29,933 bases of DNA from an uncultured Collinsella sp. (GCA_959596505.1 CAUFWM010000016.1:1-29933); one strand, 5' to 3'. Shown: positions 6,585 through 14,834, counted from the stretch's first letter. Numbers and translations are program-made. The notes: a model not told the origin generated them from the sequence alone.

Positions 6585-8279
6585 CTATTCGCCGGTAGGC
6601 GGTTGCGGTGCGGACGAGGTGCGGGTCGAGCCTTCGCCGCCGTCCTGGCGCGGCTTGCGGGAGCGACGGCGGCGACGGCGCTTTTGACCCTGGTCGGCCG
6701 AGCCCTCGCCACCGCGATCCTCGCGCGGCTCGCGCTCGTCGCGAGCGGCGCCACGCGAAGCCTTGGCAGCCGCTCCCCCGCCATCCCCGGGACGACGGCG
6801 CGTGACCTTGACTTCGCCATCCGAAACCTGATCGGCCACAGAAGGAACCGAGGGCTTCTGCTGCGTGCCCGAGGAATGGCAACGACGCGGACGTGGCATG
6901 CGCTCCTCCTCACCACGCGGCTTGCCGCCCTTGTCGGCAGGCGCGTCGGAACCCGAGCCACCCTTGGGAGCGGCACCGGCCTCGCGAGCGGCTGCGGCGC
7001 GGAAGGCGTCCTCGCGCTCCTCGCTCGACAGGTGACGGCGGCGACGACGCGTGGGGTTCATGCCACCGCCGCGATTTTGCTGCTGGGGCTGCTGAGCCTC
7101 GCGCTCGCGGGAAGCGTTCTTACCCGCGGCCTCGCCATTGTCGACGGACGCCGTGCGCTTGCGGCGGCGACGGCCATCGGCTGCTCCCTCGGTCTCGAGC
7201 GCCTCGGCCTTGCCGCGGCCCTTTCCACGGCCACGGCCCTCGCCCTGGCCCTGAGCGGTGCGAGCATCGGATTCGGCATCGCGACGACGGCGCTTGGGCA
7301 TCGATGTGCCGGCCAGACGATCGGCGCTCGACAGGCCATCGCCCACGTCGACGCCGTTTTCGCGATCGAGTTCCATGAGCGCCAGACGCATCTCGGGCGA
7401 CTCGATGCGCTCGAGCACGTCGCGCGTCACGCAGTCGGGGCGGCAGTTGCAGCCCTGCTCGGCGGCCTTCTTTTTGCAACCCTCCGAGCACGTCATATCG
7501 GCCAGGTTGACCTTAAAGACTTTGCCGTTCTCCAGGCGCAGCACCAGCTGCTCACGCGGCGTGTCATATTCCTGGATGCGCGCCTTGCCAAGCGGCGTAT
7601 CGATAAGCGTCTTCTTTTTGGGCGCGCGGCTCTTAAAGTCCTTGTACGCCTCGAACTCGTAGCGCAGGCAGCACATCAGGCGGCCGCAGACGCCACTAAT
7701 CTTGGACGAGTTGAGCGGCAGGTCCTGCTCCTTTGCCATGCGGATCGAAACCGGCTCAAACTGTCCGCCAAAGCGCGTGCAGCAGAGCTCCTGGCCGCAC
7801 TGGGCATAGCCGCCCACCAGGCGGGTCTCGTCGCGCACGCCGATCTGGCGCATGTCGACGCGAATGTGCAGCGTCGAGGACAGGTCCTTGACGAGCTGGC
7901 GAAAATCGACGCGCTCCTCGGCCGCAAAGTAGAACACGGCCTTCTCGCCGCCAAACAGGTACTCGACGCCGACCGGCTTCATCTCGAGGTCGAGCTCTTT
8001 GACCAGACGACGGAAATCGACCATGGCCTCGTCGCCCTGGATGGCCAGGTCGTCGGCAAGCTGCAGGTCGATGTCGCTCGCCACGCGCAGCACGGGCTTG
8101 AGCGGCTGGCCGATCTCATCTTGCGGCACCTCGAAGGGATCGGCCGTGACCAGGCCGATCTCGGTTCCGCGCTCGGTGGAGCAAATGGCATAATCGGCCT
8201 CGAGGATATCCAGATCCTGCGGGTCAAACCACAGGTCGCGCGAGGCGTAGGTAAACTTAACGGGTACGACTAACGGCAT
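6585..8279 (-). CDS. ricT: RicT/YaaT-like PSP1-domain protein with long basic C-terminal extension
   Basis: A 564-residue protein. Residues 1 to about 260 match the PSP1/RicT family, including YAQCGQELCCTRFGG (C161, C166, C167) and GVCGRLMCCLRYE (C198, C203, C204), the cysteines that bind Fe-S clusters in the Bacillus RicA-RicF-RicT complex. That complex modulates RNase Y-dependent mRNA processing. A second cysteine group follows (C264, C268, C277, C279, C283). From about residue 320 the protein is low-complexity and strongly basic (runs such as RRRRRSRKPR), making it about twice the length of Bacillus RicT. The tmk-holB-ricT order agrees with the Firmicutes neighbourhood. Its ATG overlaps the holB stop by 10 nt, so translation is coupled. 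Confidence 0.88.
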   Translation of the reverse strand: MPLVVPVKFTYASRDLWFDPQDLDILEADYAICSTERGTEIGLVTADPFEVPQDEIGQPLKPVLRVASDIDLQLADDLAIQGDEAMVDFRRLVKELDLEMKPVGVEYLFGGEKAVFYFAAEERVDFRQLVKDLSSTLHIRVDMRQIGVRDETRLVGGYAQCGQELCCTRFGGQFEPVSIRMAKEQDLPLNSSKISGVCGRLMCCLRYEFEAYKDFKSRAPKKKTLIDTPLGKARIQEYDTPREQLVLRLENGKVFKVNLADMTCSEGCKKKAAEQGCNCRPDCVTRDVLERIESPEMRLALMELDRENGVDVGDGLSSADRLAGTSMPKRRRRDAESDARTAQGQGEGRGRGKGRGKAEALETEGAADGRRRRKRTASVDNGEAAGKNASREREAQQPQQQNRGGGMNPTRRRRRHLSSEEREDAFRAAAAREAGAAPKGGSGSDAPADKGGKPRGEEERMPRPRRCHSSGTQQKPSVPSVADQVSDGEVKVTRRRPGDGGGAAAKASRGAARDEREPREDRGGEGSADQGQKRRRRRRSRKPRQDGGEGSTRTSSAPQPPTGE

Positions 8280-9397
8280 TTCAGTGCCTTCCTGATATCG
8301 AACAGCATGACCTCGATGGCCAGCTGGGGAGTAACGTTTCTGGCGATGTTGCGCTCGGCGGTCGCGACCGCCTCGAGCGCCCGGGTGGCACCCGCAACAT
8401 TCGTCGCGGCGGCAAGCCGCCCGATCGTGTCGCGCACGTCTTCGTTCACGACGTCGGCCGCCTCGTCCTGAAGTGTCAGCAGCACGTCGCGCATGAGCGT
8501 CCGCGCGCTCGCCAGCGCTTCCATGATACCCGAACGCTCGCGCGCGTTGAGTTCGCGCTTGTTGCGGTCCTCAAGCTGCTTCAATGCTCCACGCGACAGG
8601 TAGTCGGCGTTTTGCTCGAGCACCTTTTCCTGTGTGGACTTGACCTCGGCGAGCGGCGCCTTAACGGCGACGATGAGCGACTTGGCGCGGCTGAGCACAT
8701 CAGCCTCGTCGGCAGCGATGAGCGAATCGATGGCGCGGACCATTTGGCGGCGAGCATCCTGGCGCTCGGCACTCTTAAGGAACTCGATGCCGCGTGTGGG
8801 GCTTCCCGCCACGGCGACCGCCATGCGGCAACGCGCGAGATCCTGACCCGTCGCGCGGCTCACGGCCTGCGCGGCCACGGTGGGCGACACCAGCCGAAAC
8901 GGCACGCACTGACAGCGGCTCACGATGGTGGGCAACATCACGTCTGCCGAGGTGCCCAACAAGATGAACATAACGCCCTCGGGCGGCTCCTCGAGTGTCT
9001 TGAGCAGCGCGTTGGCGGTGTTAGCGCGCAGTTGCTCGGCACGATCGATGATGTAGACCTTGGCCTTGGCACGGATGGGCGCCAGCGGCACGTCATCGAG
9101 CAGCTCGCGGGTCTGGGCAATGAGGTAGCCTGTGGCGCTCTCGGGCGTGTAATAGTGCACGTCAGGATGCGTATGCCGAGCAACGCGTACGCAGCTGTCG
9201 CATGCTCCGCAGCCGTCCTGCTCGCACAGGAAGGCCTGGGCGAGCGCCCATGCGGCATCGAGCTTGCCGGCACCGGGAGCGCCCAAAAACAGGTAGGCGT
9301 GCGATGCGCGGCCGCTGGCGACGGCGTTGGTCAAAAAATCGCGAACGCGCTCTTGGGTGTCGAGCTTGGCCAGCAGGCTTGCCTGAGCGGGGGCCAC
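8270..9397 (-). CDS. holB: DNA polymerase III delta-prime subunit (clamp loader)
   Basis: A 375-residue protein of AAA+ clamp-loader type. The Walker A-like loop is GAPGAGKLDAA, with Leu where Ser/Thr normally binds Mg-ATP. A zinc module with CGACDSC and a downstream HPD follows. ANALLKTLEEPPEGVMFILL and the SRCQ (sensor-like SRC) motif are characteristic. The C-terminal collar domain is helical. Delta-prime supports ATP-driven opening of the sliding clamp with delta and tau/gamma. GTG 9397 is chosen because AAGGAGG sits 9 nt upstream inside the tmk end; only 1 nt separates the tmk stop and this start. Open frame upstream of that belongs to the tmk overlap. Confidence 0.92.
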   Translation of the reverse strand: MAPAQASLLAKLDTQERVRDFLTNAVASGRASHAYLFLGAPGAGKLDAAWALAQAFLCEQDGCGACDSCVRVARHTHPDVHYYTPESATGYLIAQTRELLDDVPLAPIRAKAKVYIIDRAEQLRANTANALLKTLEEPPEGVMFILLGTSADVMLPTIVSRCQCVPFRLVSPTVAAQAVSRATGQDLARCRMAVAVAGSPTRGIEFLKSAERQDARRQMVRAIDSLIAADEADVLSRAKSLIVAVKAPLAEVKSTQEKVLEQNADYLSRGALKQLEDRNKRELNARERSGIMEALASARTLMRDVLLTLQDEAADVVNEDVRDTIGRLAAATNVAGATRALEAVATAERNIARNVTPQLAIEVMLFDIRKALKCR

Positions 9398-9398
9398 G

Positions 9399-10082
9399 TT
9401 ACTCGGCCTCCTTGGCAAGCGCGGCGGCGACAGCATCTTGCGAAATGTCGAGACCGTACGCGCGAATCTGCTCGACCGTCTTCTCGAAGACTTCCTCGAC
9501 GGTCGCAGTGGCGTCGATGAGCTTTACGCGGTTTGGCTCCTCGGCAGCAATGGCGCAAAATCCCTGGTAAACGCGCTCTTGGAAGGCTATGCCTTTTGCT
9601 TCCATGCGATCTGCCGCACCACGAGCTGCCATGCGCAGCGCCGCCTGCTCGGGCGTGATGTGGTAGACGAGCGTGAGCGCCGGATGCGTACCGGCGACAG
9701 CCAGGTTGTTGGCATCGCGTACCATCTGACGGTCGAGGCCATCGGCAAACGCCTGGTAGCAGGTCGTGGAGTCGTAGAAGCGATCGCACAGGACTACCTT
9801 GCCGGCCGCGAGGGCGGGAGCTATGACCTCGTGCACCAACTGGGCACGCGCCGCCTCGTAGAGCAGCAACTCGCAGGTGTCTCCCATCGCCGTATTGGCG
9901 GGGTCGAGCAGCAGAGCACGGATCTTTTCGCTGATGGCGGTACCGCCCGGCTCGCGCAGGCTCACAACCTGGTAGCCAGCGAGTTCGAGCGCGCGGGCAA
10001 GCAGACGCGCCTGCGTGGACTTGCCGGCGCCGTCGACGCCCTCGAGCGTGATAAAGCTATGTTGAGCGGGCTCAAAAGCCAT
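9399..10082 (-). CDS. tmk: Thymidylate kinase
   Basis: A 227-residue protein that phosphorylates dTMP to dTDP with ATP. The P-loop GVDGAGKST is at about residues 15-23, followed by the substrate-binding REPGGT (about 44-49) and the DRFYDST motif (about 100-106). The C-terminal tail is slightly longer than in the E. coli enzyme. ATG 10082 has GGAAGGGG about 8 nt upstream. It is first in the tmk-holB-ricT chain and is divergent from the zinc-ribbon membrane protein gene. A TATCAT -10-like element lies about 50 bp upstream. Confidence 0.95.
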   Translation of the reverse strand: MAFEPAQHSFITLEGVDGAGKSTQARLLARALELAGYQVVSLREPGGTAISEKIRALLLDPANTAMGDTCELLLYEAARAQLVHEVIAPALAAGKVVLCDRFYDSTTCYQAFADGLDRQMVRDANNLAVAGTHPALTLVYHITPEQAALRMAARGAADRMEAKGIAFQERVYQGFCAIAAEEPNRVKLIDATATVEEVFEKTVEQIRAYGLDISQDAVAAALAKEAE

Positions 10083-10134
10083 GGGCGCAGCCCCTTCCTA
10101 CAAGGCGCGTAAATGCAGATATATCAACCAAGCC

Positions 10135-10140
10135 ATGATA
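10135..10140 (-). promoter_or_regulatory. Candidate -10 element for the tmk operon
   Basis: TATCAT preceded by GGGG on the minus strand, in a 13-bp sequence (AGCCATGATACCC on plus) that also occurs upstream of comF. No convincing -35 is visible. Confidence 0.35.
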
Positions 10141-10184
10141 CCCCAGGGGCAGGCGCGCCCCCAATGGCTAAAGGTGTCTTTCCA

Positions 10185-10253
10185 AAGTTGCGGTGAAATA
10201 GGGACTGATTGAAGCTCTGAGACCGCCAAACAGTCCCTATTTCACCGCAACTT
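10185..10253. repeat. 23-bp perfect inverted repeat in the tmk / zinc-ribbon intergenic region
   Basis: 10185-10207 and 10231-10253 are exact reverse complements around a 23-nt loop. Each arm contains the AGGGACTG / CAGTCCCT core and TTGCGGTG / CACCGCAA. It lies between divergent genes and has no U-run, so it is not a simple terminator. It could be an intergenic repeat unit or an operator. Confidence 0.7.
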
Positions 10254-10278
10254 ATGATGGGGACTTTTGGACGCTGGG

Positions 10279-10284
10279 TATAAT
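10279..10284 (+). promoter_or_regulatory. Candidate -10 element for the zinc-ribbon gene
   Basis: A perfect TATAAT preceded by TGGG, about 38 bp upstream of the start codon. The -35 region is weak. Confidence 0.5.
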
Positions 10285-10321
10285 CGTCGTATTAATTTGA
10301 AATGTGGCGAAAGGAGTGGCA

Positions 10322-11305
10322 ATGTCTCGGTATTGCGCCTCGTGCGGCAAGCTTCTTGCAGATGATGCCAAGTTCTGCACCTCGTGCGGTGCACCCGTTG
10401 AGCAGACAACCGCAAGCAATGGCCAACCCGCGTTTGAGAAGACCGGCTCCCTCGATACGCCGCAAGCTAAGCCGGACGACCCCCTCGCCTATCGCCCCGA
10501 CCCCGCCGCCGGCCCTGCAGCGGTCGAAACGACGCAGCGCATACCCGTCGCGGACACCCCGCCCCAACAGCAACCGGCGTCTACATACGCGTCTGGTTCA
10601 CCGCAGGCCCCCGCCGCCAAAAAGAGCAGCACCAAGGCGCTTATCGCCGTTATCGTTGTGCTGGTGGCAATCATCATCGCCTTGGTCATCTTTTTTGTGA
10701 TCAAGCCGTTCGACAACTCCGCTACGCAGACGACTGCCGAGGTAGCTAAGCTGCACCATGACGTCGACGACGATGATCTAAAGCCTCTCGGCAATCCCAA
10801 CAGCCTGTACGACGATGATGACGATGACGACGAGGATGGCGGCGAAGCAAGCCTCTCCGAACAGAACCTCTACCGTCGCCTGAGTGAATACTACGACCTG
10901 CTGGAAGATCTCGATAGCCAGGTCCGTGCCTGCGCAGAGACGTTTAATGGCAGCTATCTGGAAGAGGATCGTACCACCCGTCAAAATCTCGCTGACGTCG
11001 CCGAGCGCACGGAGGACACCATCGAGCAGTATTACGACATTGTCGAGGACCTGGACGTCCCCACAAGCTCTAAGAACTACAGCTCGTGGAAGGACATCAT
11101 TGCTCTGTACGACGACCTGGATCACCGCATCGATGCGATCTGCGATGCCTGGGAGATCAGCTTAAAGTACGCAAAGCCCGCGGACCATAAGAACGAGATC
11201 GTGGCGCCGCTGTCGCGCGACAACGTGGCGGGCACCAATGACAATAAGTACCGCCTAGACTTTGAGGAGCGCTATCCCGGCGCCAAACCCGTCGAAGTGA
11301 ACTAA
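10322..11305 (+). CDS. Zinc-ribbon single-pass membrane protein of unknown function
   Basis: A 327-residue protein. The N-terminus is a zinc ribbon, CASCG (about 5-9) and CTSCG (about 19-23). A Pro/Ala/Gln-rich linker follows to about 100, then one long transmembrane helix of Ala/Val/Ile (about 106-128). After it come a long Asp run (about 155-165) and a helical, acidic domain with tyrosines (EQNLYRRLSEYYDLLEDLD) to the end. This architecture, cytoplasmic zinc ribbon, one membrane span and an outside domain, occurs in many Gram-positive zinc_ribbon_2 proteins with no assigned function. ATG 10322 has AAGGAG about 6 nt upstream; upstream in-frame GTG codons overlap that site. It is monocistronic and convergent with topA. 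Confidence 0.8.
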   Translation: MSRYCASCGKLLADDAKFCTSCGAPVEQTTASNGQPAFEKTGSLDTPQAKPDDPLAYRPDPAAGPAAVETTQRIPVADTPPQQQPASTYASGSPQAPAAKKSSTKALIAVIVVLVAIIIALVIFFVIKPFDNSATQTTAEVAKLHHDVDDDDLKPLGNPNSLYDDDDDDDEDGGEASLSEQNLYRRLSEYYDLLEDLDSQVRACAETFNGSYLEEDRTTRQNLADVAERTEDTIEQYYDIVEDLDVPTSSKNYSSWKDIIALYDDLDHRIDAICDAWEISLKYAKPADHKNEIVAPLSRDNVAGTNDNKYRLDFEERYPGAKPVEVN

Positions 11306-11323
11306 CGCCTTGTCGTTTCCGAG

Positions 11324-11382
11324 CCGGCAGTTAGGGACGTTCCTAAACTGCCGGCAGAAAAAGGAATGTCCCTAACTGCCGG
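11324..11382. repeat. 21-bp inverted repeat with an internal palindrome, after the zinc-ribbon gene
   Basis: 11324-11344 pairs with 11362-11382 except for one G/T position, which would be a G-U pair in plus-strand RNA. The loop contains the 10-bp palindrome CTGCCGGCAG (11349-11358), which can also pair with either arm, so two foldings compete. It carries the same AGGGAC core as the 10185 repeat and lies just before the bidirectional terminator. Confidence 0.65.
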
Positions 11383-11384
11383 TC

Positions 11385-11424
11385 AAAAAACGAGCGAGGA
11401 TCATGGGACCCTCGCTCGTTTTTT
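11385..11424. terminator. Bidirectional intrinsic terminator between the zinc-ribbon gene and topA
   Basis: CGAGCGAGG (11391-11399) pairs with CCTCGCTCG (11410-11418). A run of six A precedes it and six T follow, so it serves both converging genes. Confidence 0.93.
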
Positions 11425-11446
11425 GGGCAATGTTTCGACTGCGCCG

Positions 11447-14041
11447 TTACTTGTCGGCGGCTGCTTTCTTGGCAGTCGACTTCTTCGCGGTCGTCTTCTT
11501 GGCGGCAGTGGCTTTCTTAGCCGTCGTCTTCTTCGCAGTCGAGGTCTTCTTCGCCGTGCTCGCCTTGGTCGCAGTCTTGCGGCCGCGGGCGGGCTTCTTC
11601 TCCTTGGTCGGGCAGTCCATGTTGACGCAGATACGCCACGGACCGCGCGCCGTGTTGACCACCACGATGGGAGCGCCGCACTCGGGACAGGTCTCGCCCG
11701 TCGCCTCGAGCTTGCCACGCGCCGGCAGCGGATAGCTCACGCCGCAGTCGTCATAGTTGGTGCAGCGGATAAAGCGCTTGCCGCTCTTCTCGCTCTTGTG
11801 TGCGATCAGGTCGCCATGGCGTCCTGCCTCGGCGCACACCTTGCACTCGCCCACCTTAAGGTCAGGCTCGTAGTTGGTGGGGCATGTGGGGTTCACGCAA
11901 ATCTCGAAAGCCTTTTGGCGGAACGGCTGGCACTTAATGCGCGGCGCACCGCATTCGGGGCACACAGCAGCCTCGCCCTCGAGCGGGCTCACCTTGACGC
12001 CGCTCGGCACCGGATAGGTCACGTCGCAGTCGGGCCAGCCCATGCAGCCGATAAAGCTGCCGCGGGTCTTGGCGCTCGTCTTCATAACCAGGTCCTTGCC
12101 GCACTTGGGGCAGGCGCCCACGCGCGCATCGGCCGTGACGGCGTCGCTGATAGCATCGCCCAGTTCCTGCGTATGCTTGAGCAGCTCGTCGAGCACACCG
12201 GCCAGCAGCGCGCGCGAGTGCGTCACGACATGCTCTTCGGTGTCCTCGCCGCGCTCCACGCGGGTCATATCGCCATCGAGCTCGCTGGTCATATCGGGGC
12301 TCGTGATGCGCGGGGCAAACTGCGACAGTGCATCGATGATGGCGATGCCCAGCTTGCTCGGCTCCACGGGATCGTTTTTGAGATAGCGCACGGCGTACAG
12401 GCGCTCGATGATGCTCGCGCGCGTGGACTTGGTGCCCAGGCCGCGCTTTTCCATCTCCTGCACGAGCTTGCCCTGGCTGTAGCGTGCGGGCGGCTCGGTC
12501 TGCTTGGCCTCGAGCTTAATGTCGAACACGTCGACCGTATCGCCCTGCTCCAGCGGCGGCATCTGCTCGTCGCGCTTGAGTCCATACGGATACGCCTCGC
12601 GGAAACCCGGGGTCACGAGCACATCGCCCGAGGCCACGAACGGCTCACCATTGACGTCGAGCTCGAGCTTGGTGTTCTCGATGGTCGCGGGACCCATGAG
12701 CGTTGCCAGGAAGCGACGGGCGATGAGGTCGTAGAGCTTGCGCTGGCCACCGTCGAGCGCGGACGGATCGCCCTCGCCCGTGGGATAGATAGGCGGGTGG
12801 TCGGTGGTTTCGACTTTGCCGCGCGTGGGCTTCATGGGGCCGGCGAGCACCTTTTTGCACACGGGCGCCAGCGCCGGGTTGATCTTTGCAAGGTCGCTCA
12901 CCACGGCGCCCAGATCGAGCGTCGCAGGGTACACGGTATTGTCGACACGCGGGTAGCTGATGAGACCGGCCATGTAGAGGGACTCGGCGATGCGCATGGT
13001 ACGCGCAGGCGAGATGCCCTCGGCCGCGGCGGCAGCCTGCAGCGAGGTGGTCGCAAACGGCGTGGGCGGCTGCTGCTTGCGCGAACGCTTGGTCACCGCG
13101 GCGACGGTTGCCGTCGCGACGCCGTCAACATGGCCGTACGCCGTCTCAGCAGCATCCTTGTCGGTAAAGCGTGCCGTCTTGTGCGCAATCTTAAAGCGGT
13201 CGTCCTCGGCGGCACCCTGCGCGGCGCCCATGCCGCGGATCTGCCAATAGTCCTCGGGCACAAACGCCATGCGTTCGCGCTCGCGCTCGACCACCAGGGC
13301 AAGCGTCGGCGTCTGCACGCGGCCGGCAGAACGCACGTTGCCAAAGCCACCAAACTTGGCGAGCGTCAGATAGCGCGTGAGCACCGCACCCCAAATGAGG
13401 TCGATGTGCTGGCGGCTCTCGCCGGCGTCGGCCAGATTCTGGTCGAGCGAGACGAGATTATCGAAGGCCTGCGTGATCTCGGCCTTGGTAAACGAAGAGT
13501 ACTGGGCGCGGGCAACCGGCAAGTCCGGCGCCACCTCGCGCACCTTGTTAAGGGCGTCCGAACCGATTAGCTCGCCCTCGCGATCGAAGTCCGTGGCGAT
13601 AATGACGCTGTCAGACTTTTTAGCGAGGTTCTTGAGCGAACGAATGAGTTCCTTCTCGGCCGGTAGCTTAATGACGGGCGCCCAGGTGAGGTAAGGCAGG
13701 CTCTCGAGTTTCCAGCCCTTGATTGAGATGCCATCGGCAAGAAACGGCTTGCGCTTGGTGTCGTAGGGCGGACGCGCCAGGCCATCGGGTATGTCGGCCG
13801 GCAGCATCTCGCCGTCCTCGGTGACCGAATACCAGCCCAGCTTTTTATCGAACAGCACGCTGTCGCAAAAATCGGGCGCTAGGATGTGACCGGCAAGGCC
13901 GATGGTCACGCACTCCTCGCCCTTCCACTCAAAACGGTAGATGGCGGTGTTGTACACCTTGTCCTTTTTGGGCTTGCCCGTGGACAGACGCTCGGCAATC
14001 TGACGCGCGGCGTCGTTTTTCTCGGCGATGATGAGCTTCAA
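11447..14041 (-). CDS. topA: Type IA DNA topoisomerase I, archaeal-like, with C4 zinc fingers and a Lys/Ala-rich tail
   Basis: An 864-residue enzyme that relaxes negative supercoils by single-strand passage. The TOPRIM motif ATDFDREGELIG (149-160) supplies D151, D153, E155. The active-site segment GLISYPRVDNTVYP gives Tyr363. IDLIWGAVLTRYLTLA (213-228) and GHILAPDF (51-58) recall archaeal TopA more than bacterial TopA, which begins with a different motif and has ISYMRTDS. Four C4-type zinc modules follow (CPKCG, CPECG, CKVC, CPECG). The last 50 residues are TAKK/TTAKK repeats like histone H1. The start is TTG 14041: AGGAG lies 6 nt upstream and no ATG fits. It has a terminator downstream and is separate from hypB upstream by 54 bp. 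Confidence 0.93.
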   Translation of the reverse strand: MKLIIAEKNDAARQIAERLSTGKPKKDKVYNTAIYRFEWKGEECVTIGLAGHILAPDFCDSVLFDKKLGWYSVTEDGEMLPADIPDGLARPPYDTKRKPFLADGISIKGWKLESLPYLTWAPVIKLPAEKELIRSLKNLAKKSDSVIIATDFDREGELIGSDALNKVREVAPDLPVARAQYSSFTKAEITQAFDNLVSLDQNLADAGESRQHIDLIWGAVLTRYLTLAKFGGFGNVRSAGRVQTPTLALVVERERERMAFVPEDYWQIRGMGAAQGAAEDDRFKIAHKTARFTDKDAAETAYGHVDGVATATVAAVTKRSRKQQPPTPFATTSLQAAAAAEGISPARTMRIAESLYMAGLISYPRVDNTVYPATLDLGAVVSDLAKINPALAPVCKKVLAGPMKPTRGKVETTDHPPIYPTGEGDPSALDGGQRKLYDLIARRFLATLMGPATIENTKLELDVNGEPFVASGDVLVTPGFREAYPYGLKRDEQMPPLEQGDTVDVFDIKLEAKQTEPPARYSQGKLVQEMEKRGLGTKSTRASIIERLYAVRYLKNDPVEPSKLGIAIIDALSQFAPRITSPDMTSELDGDMTRVERGEDTEEHVVTHSRALLAGVLDELLKHTQELGDAISDAVTADARVGACPKCGKDLVMKTSAKTRGSFIGCMGWPDCDVTYPVPSGVKVSPLEGEAAVCPECGAPRIKCQPFRQKAFEICVNPTCPTNYEPDLKVGECKVCAEAGRHGDLIAHKSEKSGKRFIRCTNYDDCGVSYPLPARGKLEATGETCPECGAPIVVVNTARGPWRICVNMDCPTKEKKPARGRKTATKASTAKKTSTAKKTTAKKATAAKKTTAKKSTAKKAAADK

Positions 14042-14095
14042 AAGAGGCTCCTATCTCGTATCTCTGCGGCTACGCCCGCCCGTATGGCGGCCGAC

Positions 14096-14779
14096 TTACG
14101 CCCTTGCTTGCTCAATCTGCCCGATGAGCCAATCGCACCAGGCATCCATGCCCTCGCCCTTGCGCGCGCTCACGGCAAACCGCGGCGCCTGCGGATTGAG
14201 GTCATCGAGTGTCTTAGTATACCTATCCATGTCAAAATCGAAAGCCGGGGCCACGTCGACCTTATTGAGCAGCTGCGCGCCGGCGTGCTGGAAGATGCCC
14301 GGGTACTTGATGGGCTTGTCGTCGCCCTCGGGCACCGAGAGGATCATGATGGACAGGTTCTCACCCAGGTCAAAGTCGACTGGGCAGACCAGGTTACCCA
14401 CGTTTTCGATAAAGATGACATCGATGTTATCGAGCCCAACGGCCTGGTCGAACGCGTCAACGGCCTCCATGATCATATTGCCCTCAAGGTGGCACAGGCC
14501 GCCCGTGTTGATCTGGATGGCGGGCATGCCGGCTTCCTTCATGGTAATGGCATCGACATCCGAGGCGATGTCGCCCTCGATGACGGCGCAGCGCAAGCCG
14601 GCCTTGTCGCGCAGGCGCTCGTTGGTGCCCAGAATCGTAGTGGTCTTGCCCGAGCCAGGGCTCGACAACACATTGATCACATAGGTGCCTGTCTCATCAA
14701 ATCGCTGACGTAGCTGATCTGCCAGGCGCTCGTTGCGCGACAGGATCGGCGACGCGATATCAATCGTTTTCTCAGCCAT
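14096..14779 (-). CDS. hypB: Hydrogenase nickel incorporation GTPase HypB
   Basis: A 227-residue GTPase that loads nickel into NiFe-hydrogenase precursors with HypA. The P-loop SSPGSGKTT is at 39-47, the EGD motif at 68-70, ENVGNLVCP at 125-133 and NKVD at 172-175. Metal ligands C96, H97 and C132 of the GTPase-domain site are present. The His-rich stretch and the N-terminal CxxCGC site found in some HypB are absent, so it is the short form. ATG 14779 has AAGGAG about 10 nt upstream. It is the last gene of the tat-hyp cluster, 55 bp after hypA, and may have an extra promoter there. Confidence 0.96.
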   Translation of the reverse strand: MAEKTIDIASPILSRNERLADQLRQRFDETGTYVINVLSSPGSGKTTTILGTNERLRDKAGLRCAVIEGDIASDVDAITMKEAGMPAIQINTGGLCHLEGNMIMEAVDAFDQAVGLDNIDVIFIENVGNLVCPVDFDLGENLSIMILSVPEGDDKPIKYPGIFQHAGAQLLNKVDVAPAFDFDMDRYTKTLDDLNPQAPRFAVSARKGEGMDAWCDWLIGQIEQARA

Positions 14780-14804
14780 ACTTAGCGCTCCTTAATTTGG
14801 CCCC

Positions 14805-14810
14805 TTTATA
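14805..14810 (-). promoter_or_regulatory. Candidate -10 element in the hypA-hypB gap
   Basis: TATAAA preceded by GGGG on the minus strand, about 25 nt upstream of the hypB start. The -35 is weak. It would let hypB be made apart from tatA-tatC-hypA. Confidence 0.35.
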
Positions 14811-14834
14811 CCCCATCACCAGATGGCTAGCGGG

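Noticed and set aside
6603..8273. A 556-codon plus-strand frame opposite the ricT-like gene
   Set aside because: Antisense shadow in GC-rich DNA; Ala/Leu/Arg-rich translation with no motif, while the minus frame has the PSP1 cysteines.
11455..11600. Tandem repeats at the 3' end of topA as a CRISPR-like or satellite array
   Set aside because: They encode the in-frame Lys/Ala TAKK tail and are irregular at the DNA level.
11366..13570. A 734-codon open frame on the plus strand opposite topA
   Set aside because: It mirrors the GC-rich codon pattern of topA, gives no recognisable domain and covers the terminator. The minus-strand frame has all topoisomerase motifs.
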